Part shown: positions 10,052-19,788 of the stretch, in pieces
Layout: each line of letters starts with the position of its first letter
Numbering within the stretch: position 1 is the first letter of the stretch
Source: Geobacter sp.
Lineage (GTDB): Bacteria > Desulfobacterota > Desulfuromonadia > Geobacterales > Pseudopelobacteraceae
Direction: 5' to 3'
Assembly (NCBI GenBank): GCA_025360785.1
Contig: JANYBN010000081.1
Span: forward strand, 1 to 58,842
Length of the DNA: 58,842 nt
Notes under the pieces: model-generated
What the model was told of the DNA's origin: nothing
The model's database searches: none
What the model saw: the letters and a program-made list of their open reading frames with translations, nothing else
Made by a program: the position numbers and the translations under genes

Positions 10052-11068
10052 ATGCGGGAACAACTTGAGCAATTGAGAAATGGCGCCCTGCAGGCTATTG
10101 CCACAGCGTCCTCAGTAGAGCAACTTCAGGATATACGTATCAGTCTGCTTGGTCGTAAAGGCGAATTAACGGCACTGATGAAGGGGCTTGGTTCCCTGTC
10201 AGCTGAAGAACGTCCGATCGTCGGGCAACTGGTTAACGCCGTTCGTGACGGAATTGAATCGGCTCTTGGTGCTGCAATTGAGTCGGCACAGGAAAAAGTT
10301 ATTGCTGCTCGTCTTCAGTCGGAGCGAATTGACACCTCTCTTCCCGGACGTCGTCCGCTGAAGGGGACGAAACATCCGGTTACCCTGGTTATTGAAGAGA
10401 TCTGCTCGATTTTTGCGGGACTAGGATTTGCGGTTGCAGAGGGTCCTGAGATTGAACATGACTGGTATAATTTTGAAGCGCTCAACTTTCCTCCTGAACA
10501 CCCCGCACGTGATATGCAGGATACCTTCTTTGTTGAAAACAACCTGTTGCTGCGTACTCATACCTCACCTGTACAGATTCGCACCATGCTCAAGCAAAAA
10601 CCCCCGGTACGCATCATAGCTCCGGGAACCGTGTACCGTTGCGATTCAGATGCGACACACTCTCCAATGTTCCACCAGATCGAAGGGTTGATGGTAGATA
10701 CTAAGGTGACTTTTGGTGATCTTAAAGGCATCCTTACAGTGTTCACCAATCAGCTTTTCGGGCAGAAAACCGGTGTCCGGCTTCGTCCCAGTTATTTCCC
10801 TTTTACCGAGCCTTCTGCAGAAGTGGATATCGCCTGCGTCATCTGTGGCGGCAAGGGATGCCGGGTCTGCAAAAACAGTGGCTGGCTTGAAATCCTTGGT
10901 GCCGGTATGGTCGATCCGGAAGTGTATCGCCACGTACAGTACGATGCCGAAAACATCTCCGGCTTTGCCTTTGGAATGGGGATTGAGCGCATTGCAATGT
11001 TAAAGTACGGAATTTCCGATATGCGCCTTCTTTTCGAAAATGACGTTCGTTTTCTTCAGCAGTTCTAA
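10052..11068 (+). CDS. pheS: Phenylalanyl-tRNA synthetase alpha subunit
   Basis: Catalytic subunit of the heterotetrameric enzyme. The 338-residue length is standard. An N-terminal coiled-coil (residues 1-85) that contacts tRNA is followed by the class II core. Motifs include [24 protein letters not shown] and the C-terminal [11 protein letters not shown] weak AAGG precedes the ATG. It is followed by pheT after 26 bases. Confidence 0.97.
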   Translation: MREQLEQLRNGALQAIATASSVEQLQDIRISLLGRKGELTALMKGLGSLSAEERPIVGQLVNAVRDGIESALGAAIESAQEKVIAARLQSERIDTSLPGRRPLKGTKHPVTLVIEEICSIFAGLGFAVAEGPEIEHDWYNFEALNFPPEHPARDMQDTFFVENNLLLRTHTSPVQIRTMLKQKPPVRIIAPGTVYRCDSDATHSPMFHQIEGLMVDTKVTFGDLKGILTVFTNQLFGQKTGVRLRPSYFPFTEPSAEVDIACVICGGKGCRVCKNSGWLEILGAGMVDPEVYRHVQYDAENISGFAFGMGIERIAMLKYGISDMRLLFENDVRFLQQF

Positions 11069-11094
11069 CTCCACTTCATTTACGGTGCATTGAT

Positions 11095-13503
11095 ATGAAC
11101 GTTACATACAATTGGCTAAAAGAATTTGTAGATTTCGATGCGATGCCTGACGAACTTGCTGAGTTGTTAACCATGCTTGGCCTTGAAGTCGAGTCAATGG
11201 CGAAGCTTGGTGCAGGGTTGGATGATGTTGTGGTCGCTCTGGTTGAGGAAAAACGACAGCATCCTAATGCCGATAAACTTTCGGTGTGCCGTGTGAACAA
11301 CGGGAAGGAAGTCCTGGACGTCGTTTGTGGTGCCCAGAACTTCAAGCAGGGGGACACCGTCGCGTTAGCGCAGATTGGCGCTGTGCTTCCGGGTGATTTT
11401 AAAATCAAAAAATCAAAGATTCGAGGTGAAGAGTCATGCGGTATGCTCTGCTCTGAAAAAGAGCTTGGTCTTGCCGATGAGAGTGCCGGAATTATGGTGT
11501 TGTCACCCACAATCGCACCACTTGGAACGCCGATTTTTGCCGCGCTTGGTCGCAAAGACACGATTTTCGAGATCGGCCTGACTCCCAACCGTTCGGACTG
11601 TTTGAGTGTGATCGGAATTGCGCGTGATATTGCCGCAAAACTTGGTCTTAAATTGAAATACCCGCAATCCACTCTGGTGGAAGGGAATGAGAAAGTTGAT
11701 TCAGTCATCGGGGTAACTGTTGAGAATCCGGATCTCTGTCCGCGCTATGCCGCTCGCTATATCTCCGGCTGCACGATTGCCCCTTCACCCGAATGGTTGG
11801 TAAAGCGTCTGAACGATATCGGCATACGTTCAATCAATAATGTGGTCGATGTTACCAATTTGATTATGATGGAGGCAGGACAGCCGCTGCACGCATTCGA
11901 TTGTGACCGGCTTTCCGGGAAACGGATTGTTGTGCGTACGGCAACAGAGGGTGAACAGTTCACTACTCTCGATAATCAGCAACGGGTATTGACTTCGGCG
12001 GATCTTGTTATCTGTGATGCAGAACGCCCTGTTGCGCTGGCCGGTGTAATGGGAGGATTGAATTCCGAGATTGAGAACACTACGACCTCGATTCTCCTTG
12101 AGAGCGCTTTTTTCAAGCCGGCAGCAATTCGCAAGACCAGCAAACGTCTCGGCCTGCATACGGAATCATCACATCGCTTTGAACGCGGTATAGATATAGA
12201 TGGCGTAGGTCGAGCGCTTGACAGGGCAGCCTCCTTGATAGTCGAGCTGGCCGGTGGCGTCATGGCCAACGGATCTCTTGATGTATATCCTGGCAAGAGC
12301 GATCGTGCGGCAATTATGTTTCGTCCCGAAAAAGCAAATGAGCTGATCGGAATTTATCTTGATCGTGATGTTATAATTAATATTCTGACTCGGTTGGAAT
12401 GCCGGGTTTCGCACAATGCAGACGGATCTATTGCCGTTATCCCGCCGCACTACCGAATTGATATAGAACGTGAAATTGATCTGATCGAAGAAATAGCCCG
12501 GTTGAACGGATACGATAAAATTCCCGCAACGATGCCGATTGCACGGGTCGTCTCGGACAGGCCGACGAGGCATCAGGAAATTGAAAAGCGGGTAAGGGAT
12601 TTGCTTGTTAACAACGGAATGACTGAAATTATTAACTTCAGCTTCACCGGACCTGATGCAGCGGGTAAGCTGCTACTCAGCGAAGATGATCCGCGCCGTA
12701 CCGCCATTAAACTGGCTAACCCGCTGGTTGATGAACAGTCGGTAATGCGGACTACGCTGCTGCCCGGTCTCCTGGATACAACAGCCAGAAATATGAACTT
12801 CCGTTCGCTTGACCTTAAACTATTTGAAATGAGACGTGTATACCTTCCCGGCGAAGGAGAAAGTATGCCTCGTGAACCGCTCTGTATAGTTGGAGCCATA
12901 ACCGGTTCCAGGGATGGCGACGGCTGGAGTCGCCCCAATGAGCTTGTTGATTTCTTTGATGCGAAGGGTCTTGTCGAGATAGTCCTGGACGTCCTTGATA
13001 TCGGAGGGGTGTCATGGGTAACAGAAAACCCGGAATCATATTTTCATCCCGGAAAATCGTGTCGAGTCTTTGCAGGCCGTGAACATATAGGCTCTGTCGG
13101 GGAGTTGCACCCCTTGGTACAGAAGAACTTTGAAATAGAAAAACCTGTTTTCTGTTTTGAACTTGATTTTGAAAAACTAGTGAAGCTTTCACGCACAAAA
13201 ATAACGGTTACTGCACCTTCCCGTTTTCCCGACAGCACCCGCGATATTGCCATGCTGGTTTCAGAAGATCTCGCAGCAGCAAAGATCATTGAATGTGTCA
13301 GAGCGGAAAAATCAAAAGAGATTGAACACGTTCAGATTTTCGATGTATATCGAGGAAAGGGTGTTCCTGAAGGACATAAAAGCATTGCAGTACGTATCAG
13401 ATACAGATCTTTTGATCGTACTCTTGCCGAAGAAGAAATCTCAGCGCTTCATAAGAAAATTATTACCAATCTGACAGATAAACTAAAAGTAACATTACGA
13501 TAA
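11095..13503 (+). CDS. pheT: Phenylalanyl-tRNA synthetase beta subunit
   Basis: An 802-residue partner of PheS. It carries an N-terminal EMAP-like tRNA-binding domain (about 39-150, with P-N-A-D-K-L and G-E-E-S-C-G-M-L), B3/B4 editing domains in the middle, a B5 domain, and a C-terminal ferredoxin-like anticodon-binding domain (F-P-D-S-T-R-D-I-A near 710). It ends in T-L-R as usual. It is complete with no frameshift. Confidence 0.97.
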   Translation: MNVTYNWLKEFVDFDAMPDELAELLTMLGLEVESMAKLGAGLDDVVVALVEEKRQHPNADKLSVCRVNNGKEVLDVVCGAQNFKQGDTVALAQIGAVLPGDFKIKKSKIRGEESCGMLCSEKELGLADESAGIMVLSPTIAPLGTPIFAALGRKDTIFEIGLTPNRSDCLSVIGIARDIAAKLGLKLKYPQSTLVEGNEKVDSVIGVTVENPDLCPRYAARYISGCTIAPSPEWLVKRLNDIGIRSINNVVDVTNLIMMEAGQPLHAFDCDRLSGKRIVVRTATEGEQFTTLDNQQRVLTSADLVICDAERPVALAGVMGGLNSEIENTTTSILLESAFFKPAAIRKTSKRLGLHTESSHRFERGIDIDGVGRALDRAASLIVELAGGVMANGSLDVYPGKSDRAAIMFRPEKANELIGIYLDRDVIINILTRLECRVSHNADGSIAVIPPHYRIDIEREIDLIEEIARLNGYDKIPATMPIARVVSDRPTRHQEIEKRVRDLLVNNGMTEIINFSFTGPDAAGKLLLSEDDPRRTAIKLANPLVDEQSVMRTTLLPGLLDTTARNMNFRSLDLKLFEMRRVYLPGEGESMPREPLCIVGAITGSRDGDGWSRPNELVDFFDAKGLVEIVLDVLDIGGVSWVTENPESYFHPGKSCRVFAGREHIGSVGELHPLVQKNFEIEKPVFCFELDFEKLVKLSRTKITVTAPSRFPDSTRDIAMLVSEDLAAAKIIECVRAEKSKEIEHVQIFDVYRGKGVPEGHKSIAVRIRYRSFDRTLAEEEISALHKKIITNLTDKLKVTLR

Positions 13504-13509
13504 AACTTA

Positions 13510-13538
13510 TTGCGTAATGAATTTCCCTGTGCTATAAA
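13510..13538 (+). promoter_or_regulatory. Candidate sigma-70 promoter of ihfA
   Basis: TTGCGT and TATAAA are separated by 17 bases, about 50 bases before the ihfA start. The -10 matches five of six positions. It would let ihfA be expressed apart from pheT. Confidence 0.5.
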
Positions 13539-13586
13539 ATTTCTCCTTTTGATTCAGTGCATTAACCGATAAAGATTGAGGTAATT

Positions 13587-13871
13587 ATGACAAAAGCAGA
13601 CATCGTCGAACGTATTCATCAGAGGATCGGCTTTTCGAAAAAAGAATCAGCTGAAATGGTAGAAACTGTTTTTGGTCTTCTTAAATTAACGTTAGAAGCA
13701 GGAGAAAAAATCAAGATTGCCGGATTTGGTAATTTTGTTGTAAAACAGAAGGCTGACCGCCGTGGACGTAACCCGCAAACTGGCGAAACAATCACGATTA
13801 ACGCTCGTAGAATCTTGACATTCAAGCCAAGCCAGGTTCTGAAAAATGCAATAAACGTTGAGGCGAAATAG
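13587..13871 (+). CDS. ihfA: Integration host factor subunit alpha
   Basis: A 94-residue DNA-bending protein of the HU/IHF family, with M-T-K-A-D-I-V-E at the start and the DNA-arm signature G-R-N-P-Q-T-G-E-T-I-T-I. Placement after pheT is the classic context for the alpha subunit. IHF bends DNA between enhancer sites and sigma-54 promoters, relevant to the IHF-like site at 51589 in this window. Confidence 0.93.
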   Translation: MTKADIVERIHQRIGFSKKESAEMVETVFGLLKLTLEAGEKIKIAGFGNFVVKQKADRRGRNPQTGETITINARRILTFKPSQVLKNAINVEAK

Positions 13872-13895
13872 ATCGCGTTGCAGGCTTGTTCAGTT

Positions 13896-14249
13896 ATGGC
13901 TACAACATTACCAGAAAAAATGTTTTATAAAATCGGTGAAGTAGCCGAAGTAGCTGGTGTTAGAACGTCTGTTTTGCGTTTCTGGGAGACTGAGTTTTCC
14001 TTTCTAAAACCTGTGAAAAGCGATTCCGGCCAACGCTTATATTCAAAAAACGAAGTTGATCTCGTTTTGCAGGTAAAACATCTGCTCTATACTGAGAAAT
14101 TTACCATTGAAGGCGTTAAAAAACGTATTACAGTAAAAGGTAAATTAATTAATAAAGATGACCTTTTTGATAGAGTTGCTGCTACGGATTACAAAGAAGT
14201 TTTGAATGCTGTCAGGAACGAGCTGAAAATATTACGAGATTTATTGTAG
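13896..14249 (+). CDS. MerR-family transcriptional regulator
   Basis: A 117-residue protein with an N-terminal winged helix-turn-helix (Y-K-I-G-E-V-A-E-V-A-G-V, then R-F-W-E-T-E-F) and a short coiled-coil C-terminus. No effector domain or metal-binding cysteines are visible. ATG 13896 is chosen over an in-frame TTG at 13878; neither has a strong ribosome site. Small MerR proteins directly after ihfA are common in this group. The target is unknown. Confidence 0.85.
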   Translation: MATTLPEKMFYKIGEVAEVAGVRTSVLRFWETEFSFLKPVKSDSGQRLYSKNEVDLVLQVKHLLYTEKFTIEGVKKRITVKGKLINKDDLFDRVAATDYKEVLNAVRNELKILRDLL

Positions 14250-14432
14250 ATTGGTTTTTACGTGAGGGGTTAATACCCCGTCTGCCACAAGTATCTTCTT
14301 AACTGCCCCCTTCTTTACTTTATATCCCATTTACTGTTCACTATCTGATAAGCAATGCAATTTTTATTTGCTGAGTGTGTATGCCGGTAACTTGAATATT
14401 TGCTATTCATGCTGAGAAAATAAATAGTTTAA

Positions 14433-15827
14433 CTAATTCGGCAAATCAATGTATTCTAAGTTTTTTGCAATATTGTGTTTTTTTACCAGATCGTAAAGAG
14501 TCGGCCTACTGATCCCCAACATCTCTGCTGCCTTGGCCATGTTATTTCTCTGCTTCTCTATGGCGCTGATAACCATCTCACGTTCAACCATCTCGCGAGC
14601 ATCTTTCAGAGTCAGGTTTGTATATGAATGAATTCTTTCTTTTGCTGAACTGAGTGAGAAATCGAGAAACTCCGGCTCGATGATGATATCATCAGACATT
14701 ATTACTGCACGTAGTACCTTGTTTTCCAGCTCACGCACATTGCCGGGCCATTCGTATGAAGTGAGCAGCTTTACGGAATCCGCGCTGAAACGTCTCAACT
14801 TTTTTCCGAATTCAGTGCCGCATCGCCGCAGAAATAAGTTTGCCAGGAGCATTATGTCATCTCCGCGTTCACGCAATGGCGGCAGCTTGATATGGATAAC
14901 CGAAATTCTGTAGTAGAGATCTTCACGAAAGGAGCCTGCTTCTGTTTCCTTGATTATGTTCCTGTTGGTAGCAGCAATTATACGGGCATTAACTGCGATG
15001 TCTTCCCTGCCACCAACACGCTGGATGCTTTTATCCTGTAGAAAACGAAGCAGTTTGACCTGCAGATTGAGCGGCAGTTCGCCGATCTCATCGAGGAAGA
15101 GAGTTCCATTATTGGCATATTCCACTTTTCCTTGAACACGTCCACTGGCACCGCTGAAAGATCCCTTCTCGTGTCCGAATAATTCGGACTCCAAAAGGTT
15201 TTCTGGAATGGCTCCGCAATTTATTGCAATAAAGTCCTTTGACTTTCTTGGGCTAAGTTCGTGAAGCGCTTTGGCAACCAGTTCCTTGCCTGTGCCGCTT
15301 TCACCGGTAATCAGTACCGCCACCTCTGATGAAGCGACCTTGCGAATAGAAGAATATACCTCCAGCATGCGTGGTGATGTACCTATTATGCCAGCCGGGC
15401 TGAGACACTGCTGGTCGATATTGTCCTGCAGGCGTGAATTTTCCTTCTCAATAGCAGATAGATGAAAGGCCCTTGCGAGAATAACCTTCAACTCCGTGAG
15501 ATCAATGGGTTTGCGGTAATAATCGTACGCTCCGTTCTGCACCGCTCTTAATGCATGTTCCCGTTCACCATTGCCGGTGATCATAATCACTTTTGTGGAA
15601 GGTATTCTCCTGAGAATTTCTTCAAGGCACCGGAAACCTTCTTCACATCCAGTTTCGTCCGGCGGAAGGCCGAGATCGAGTGTAATCACTTTCGGAGTAT
15701 GCTTTTTTATGAGGGGGAGTGCTTCCAGGCGGTCACCGGCAACCAGGACCTCATAATCCTTTGCGAGTCCCCAGCGAAGCTGGCTTCGTATGTCCTCGTT
15801 ATCCTCAATTATAAGGAGTTTTTCCAT
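14433..15827 (-). CDS. prsR: PrsR-type sigma-54 response regulator of the PEP-CTERM system
   Basis: 464 residues: an N-terminal receiver (phosphoacceptor in I-T-L-D-L-G-L-P-P-D-E-T), an AAA+ sigma-54 activation domain (Walker A G-E-S-G-T-G-K-E), and a C-terminal Fis-type helix-turn-helix (A-E-M-L-G-I-S-R-P-T-L-Y). The L-G-L-P-P-D receiver motif and its position 46 bases after prsK identify it as the PrsR partner known to control PEP-CTERM/exopolysaccharide genes with RpoN. The sigma-54 contact loop reads G-S-F-S-G-A instead of G-A-F-T-G-A, a notable deviation. AAAGG precedes the ATG. Confidence 0.9.
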   Translation of the reverse strand: MEKLLIIEDNEDIRSQLRWGLAKDYEVLVAGDRLEALPLIKKHTPKVITLDLGLPPDETGCEEGFRCLEEILRRIPSTKVIMITGNGEREHALRAVQNGAYDYYRKPIDLTELKVILARAFHLSAIEKENSRLQDNIDQQCLSPAGIIGTSPRMLEVYSSIRKVASSEVAVLITGESGTGKELVAKALHELSPRKSKDFIAINCGAIPENLLESELFGHEKGSFSGASGRVQGKVEYANNGTLFLDEIGELPLNLQVKLLRFLQDKSIQRVGGREDIAVNARIIAATNRNIIKETEAGSFREDLYYRISVIHIKLPPLRERGDDIMLLANLFLRRCGTEFGKKLRRFSADSVKLLTSYEWPGNVRELENKVLRAVIMSDDIIIEPEFLDFSLSSAKERIHSYTNLTLKDAREMVEREMVISAIEKQRNNMAKAAEMLGISRPTLYDLVKKHNIAKNLEYIDLPN

Positions 15828-15873
15828 AGAAACCTTTTTGTAATGAAGTTTTTACATAACCATCGGCCGGAAA

Positions 15874-17934
15874 TCAGGCCGATACCGTTTGCATTTTTGG
15901 TAGCCAGACGGTAAATTCCGATCCTTTGTCAATTGTACTTACGACCTCGATAGTGCCGCCGTGTGCCTCAACAATCTGCTTGCTTTGATAGAGCCCTATC
16001 CCCAGGCCTGTTTTCTTTGTACTATTGAAAGGAGTAAACAGAATATGCTGGATGAATGCTGCTGGGATGCCGCAACCCTCATCCTTCACCCTGAAAAAGG
16101 GCGTCTCTTCTTCTCCCACTTCCACCGTAACCGGTGCTCTTCCGTCTGTCGCTTCAACTGCATTTAGCATCAAGTTAAGCGCTACTTTCTGTAGTTCCTC
16201 CCTATCCACCTCTGCAATAACGCTGGTTCCTGTCACCTGCAATGTCCTGCCATTGACCAGAGCAGCGGTGTCATGCGCCATCTGCAGAAGATCGACAGGA
16301 GTTAGCTGCAGTGAGTTTTTCTCCGGCAGGTTTTTTAATCGTGAAATTATGGTCTTCATTTTGATAACGGTATTTCCGAGAGACATTAGCAAATCATTCT
16401 GGAAGGCAGGGGAGGTAATATGTTCCTGTGCGTTTTCGAGTAAAAGCGAGACTGCTGTGACCAAATTTTTTAAATCGTGCATTACAAATGTCGAAACTTT
16501 ACCGATCGCCGCCAGCTCGCGCGAGCAGGCCAACTGATCCGAGAGACGCAGATTCAGAAGTGCTGAAGAAGCTTGTTTTGCAATAGTTCTCATTAAATCG
16601 AAATCTTCACAACCGTAGATTTCATTGGTGTTAAACGGTTTTCCCAGCAGTATGAAGCCGTCAACACCCTCATTCATATAAAGCGGAATGATAAAGCAGG
16701 CGTCTTTTTCCCTGAAAAATGCGCAGTTTTGACATGTTTCAGCTGTAGTGACATCATCACGCAAGTCAACAATATTTGTGCTGCCTGCCAGGGATGTGAT
16801 AGCAGGATCATTAACTCCAAAGGAGATAGCATCGGCATCCATGGCCACTCCGATCATTTGTTGATAGGTGTCGCGTTCCTGGTTAAGTATAAACAGTGCA
16901 CCCGTTCCCATTCCGAAGGTGTCGCAGAATTCTGAGACGATTGAGCGCAGCAGATCAGCACTTGTTTGTGATGCGGAAAGTCGGTCTGTAAACTGATGCC
17001 ATTGGGTCCGGTAATCGTACTTGTTTTGATAAAAGTTTTTATGTATGAAAACAGTTGCTTTGCGTTTAACTGTTTCTGAAAGGAGAATCACAAGCAGTCC
17101 GAGGCCGGCCATGAAAATTGCTGATAATACCAGGGTCCGCTGAAACCCGTCGCCGAAGTACTTCATTCCCTCTCCGGCAAGTCCGAAACCTATGAAATAA
17201 ATGCCAACAGCAAAGAGAACCGCCGATTTGCGGGCCATTTGCTGCGAAACGTAGACTTTAACTCCGCTTCCACGTTTTAAGCGTGAATAGGCCATCATTA
17301 CCACGGCTACAATCAGGAACATAGAACGTGCCGGGACCAGGTGCATGTTGATAGTGCGGAATAGAAAGCTCTGACTGTAGTAAATCGTCAGTACGGAAAG
17401 AAAAGCCCCGGCTCCAAGTAACTCGAACTTGATTTTCCAGCGTGAGGTCCAGGTCGTCAGTGCCAGAGTTAGTTCAAGTTGAATCAAGGCGGCAACCAGA
17501 TAGATAAACATCAGAATATAAAATACGAAGCCGTAATTACTGAGGAATAGAACTTTTTCTGTGGCGAAATCCGGAGAGTAAAATAATAAACGGATGGGCA
17601 GCATGAGTGCAAAAATGGCAAAAAGTGGTGATGATGCCAGTAGGAATCGGAGCGGCAACGAAATCGTTAGATTCCCGTTATGCCTGGCGTATGTAAGGGA
17701 GAACCACAGCCAGGATGGGACCAGGAAGGCTTCTGCCGTAAGAGAAAACTTCTTCCAAAAATAGAGATCGTCCGGATTAATCAACGTAAGAAGGTCAAAT
17801 AGTTCCAGAGCCGCAGATAATAAGACTGCAATAGAGAGCGGAACTGACAGGGAAGTAGTATCCTTACTCAGTGCAAAATAGAGGTAAAATATAGTTGCAC
17901 AAATAATTGCGGTTATGGAAAGTGAACTTAGCAT
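15874..17934 (-). CDS. prsK: PrsK-type membrane histidine kinase of the PEP-CTERM system
   Basis: 686 residues. The first ~300 form a multi-span membrane region, followed by a GAF-like domain (about 310-460), the phosphoacceptor motif V-M-H-D-L-K-N-L-V-T-A, and a HATPase domain (G-C-G-I-P-A-A-F, G-L-G-I-G-L-Y). The H-D-L-K-N form and membrane/GAF layout are characteristic of PrsK. It is transcribed before prsR and divergently from the sigma-54 activator at 18338. The 403-base divergent gap (17935-18337) carries AT-rich repeats but no further gene. Confidence 0.9.
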   Translation of the reverse strand: MLSSLSITAIICATIFYLYFALSKDTTSLSVPLSIAVLLSAALELFDLLTLINPDDLYFWKKFSLTAEAFLVPSWLWFSLTYARHNGNLTISLPLRFLLASSPLFAIFALMLPIRLLFYSPDFATEKVLFLSNYGFVFYILMFIYLVAALIQLELTLALTTWTSRWKIKFELLGAGAFLSVLTIYYSQSFLFRTINMHLVPARSMFLIVAVVMMAYSRLKRGSGVKVYVSQQMARKSAVLFAVGIYFIGFGLAGEGMKYFGDGFQRTLVLSAIFMAGLGLLVILLSETVKRKATVFIHKNFYQNKYDYRTQWHQFTDRLSASQTSADLLRSIVSEFCDTFGMGTGALFILNQERDTYQQMIGVAMDADAISFGVNDPAITSLAGSTNIVDLRDDVTTAETCQNCAFFREKDACFIIPLYMNEGVDGFILLGKPFNTNEIYGCEDFDLMRTIAKQASSALLNLRLSDQLACSRELAAIGKVSTFVMHDLKNLVTAVSLLLENAQEHITSPAFQNDLLMSLGNTVIKMKTIISRLKNLPEKNSLQLTPVDLLQMAHDTAALVNGRTLQVTGTSVIAEVDREELQKVALNLMLNAVEATDGRAPVTVEVGEEETPFFRVKDEGCGIPAAFIQHILFTPFNSTKKTGLGIGLYQSKQIVEAHGGTIEVVSTIDKGSEFTVWLPKMQTVSA

Positions 17935-18090
17935 TCTGTTTCATTCCGTTTTGATTTTTTGAATTTTCACCATGTACGATCCCATTTTATCTTTAGTCTG
18001 CTGTCTCAAAGCATTTTCACAGACCATGCCAGCAGGCATCTGTTTAAATATTACATCATAACAGCTAGTTAAACACGTTATAGCTAAAAT

Positions 18091-18111
18091 GTAACTTTCA
18101 GTAAATGTTAC
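18091..18111. promoter_or_regulatory. GTAAC/GTAAA tandem motif in the prsK-activator divergent region
   Basis: GTAAC (18091) and GTAAA (18101) stand one helical turn apart, followed by inverted GTTAC (18107-18111). Nearby, AGCTA and TAGCT form a second inverted repeat (about 18064-18086). The same GTAAC-N5-GTAAA arrangement occurs at 51187, and a tighter version at 21251. A regulator binding site is inferred. Confidence 0.4.
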
Positions 18112-18337
18112 TATAGAATTGTTATACGTGAGTACGGGAGGTAGGACGGGCTTAGAAAATGCTTTTGGTAGAGGATGTTAAAAATAACTTCAGCTGTTAC
18201 TTTTAGAGTCAAAGCGCATAGGTATGAATATGAGATAAAAATATACCAACTTGACAATCAGTAATAATACGTTACAAGGAGTTGTTAATCAGGCAAAAAA
18301 ATATAGTTGCAGAGCATTAAGCTAGACAGGATGGACT

Positions 18338-19753
18338 ATGACTACAGTTTCGATTGAAGGACTATCTACGGTTTTATTGGTCGGTGACGAACCTCAATCG
18401 TTGGAGAAGACCCGATTACTGCTTCAGGATTCCGGACTCAGTCATGTTCTTGTTCTTGCGGACAGCCGGGCCACGTTGCCGTTTCTTGAACAGCACCCCA
18501 TCTCGCTGATTGTACTGGATCTGGCTCCTGCAACGAACAATGCGGATCTATTATCTCGAATCCATAGGGATTATCCAGATATTCCGGTTGTCGTGGAAAC
18601 AACATCCAGTGACGTGGAAATTGCTATCAACTGCATGAAGTCCGGAGCAGTGGATTATCTTGTCAAGCCGGTAGAACCTGAACGCCTGCTTGCGGCAGTT
18701 GAAAATGCGCTTAATTACAAATTTATACAGCAGGAAGCCTCATCGTTGAAGGAATGCTTGCTTAATGACCGTTTGGAACATGCTGAGGCGTTTGCTGAGA
18801 TAAAAACCAACTGCAGGAAGATGCGTTCGATTTTTCAGTATACCGAGGTGGTTGCCTGCTCGCCACAGGCCGTGCTGATTACTGGAGAAACCGGTGTAGG
18901 TAAAGAGCTGTTTGCTCGTGCGATCCATCGGATAAGCAAAGTAAAAGGTCAGTTTGTCAGCATCAATGTTGCCGGACTTGATGACGCCATGTTTTCTGAT
19001 ACTCTGTTCGGGCATAAGAAGGGCGCCTTTACCGGCGCGGATCAGTACCGGGACGGATTGGTAAGCAAGGCTTCAAATGGGACTCTGTTCCTTGATGAAA
19101 TTGGAGACTTGAACGAGCTATCGCAGGTCAAACTTCTGCGGCTACTGCAGGAACAGGAGTATTACCCGGTTGGCGCCGATCTGGTCAAGACCAGTTCAGC
19201 CCGGATTGTGCTTGCGACAAATGTAAACCTGCAGGAACGTATCAAGGAAGAGCGCTTCCGACGTGATCTGTATTACCGTCTCTGTAGCCATCAGATCCAC
19301 ATTCCCGCTCTTCGCCAGCGCCGAGAGGATATTCCGATCCTGCTTGACAGCTTTATCGATGAGGCTGCACGCCATTTTGGCAGGAGTATTCCTGCTGTTT
19401 CACCTGAACTCATCCAGGCGTTGATGGAATACGATTTTCCCGGTAACGTCAGGGAACTGCAGGCCAGAGTCAGTGACGCCTTAGCGCGCCACGAAGACGG
19501 AATGCTGTCGCTTGATGGTTTTACCGAAATTTCTTCAGCGGTGCAGCAGCACTCTCCTGCTCCTTCCGTCGCGCCCACTGCTGGTACCGCCGGAATATAC
19601 AGCCTTTTTGGACGTCTCCCCACATTTCGAGAAATCGAAGATTATCTGATAGTTGAGGCCTTGAAAATTTCGGAAGGTAACTATGCAGTTGCCGCATCAA
19701 TACTGGGGGTCACGCGTCAAACCATCAGTAAACGTCTGAAATCTATCGAATAG
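18338..19753 (+). CDS. NtrC-type sigma-54 response regulator, first of a tandem pair
   Basis: 471 residues: receiver, AAA+ domain with G-E-T-G-V-G-K-E and the full G-A-F-T-G-A sigma-54 loop, and a Fis-type helix-turn-helix (A-A-S-I-L-G-V-T-R-Q-T-I-S). In the receiver the acidic pocket is V-G-D-E-P instead of the usual V-D-D-D-P. The phosphoacceptor Asp (I-V-L-D-L) and Lys (V-K-P-V) remain, so phosphorylation may be impaired but is not excluded. It is a clear paralogue of the next gene, 35 bases downstream, probably by tandem duplication. AGG stands seven bases before the ATG. No cognate kinase is adjacent apart from divergent prsK. Confidence 0.88.
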   Translation: MTTVSIEGLSTVLLVGDEPQSLEKTRLLLQDSGLSHVLVLADSRATLPFLEQHPISLIVLDLAPATNNADLLSRIHRDYPDIPVVVETTSSDVEIAINCMKSGAVDYLVKPVEPERLLAAVENALNYKFIQQEASSLKECLLNDRLEHAEAFAEIKTNCRKMRSIFQYTEVVACSPQAVLITGETGVGKELFARAIHRISKVKGQFVSINVAGLDDAMFSDTLFGHKKGAFTGADQYRDGLVSKASNGTLFLDEIGDLNELSQVKLLRLLQEQEYYPVGADLVKTSSARIVLATNVNLQERIKEERFRRDLYYRLCSHQIHIPALRQRREDIPILLDSFIDEAARHFGRSIPAVSPELIQALMEYDFPGNVRELQARVSDALARHEDGMLSLDGFTEISSAVQQHSPAPSVAPTAGTAGIYSLFGRLPTFREIEDYLIVEALKISEGNYAVAASILGVTRQTISKRLKSIE

Positions 19754-19788
19754 CGTCTTACTAACAAAGTACAGGAGAAGCCCTTACT

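Noticed and set aside
14250-14432. Possible tRNA gene after the MerR regulator
   Set aside because: No cloverleaf or T-loop sequence was found in the gap.
18251-18256. Perfect TTGACA before the sigma-54 activator gene
   Set aside because: No acceptable -10 element lies 16-18 bases downstream.
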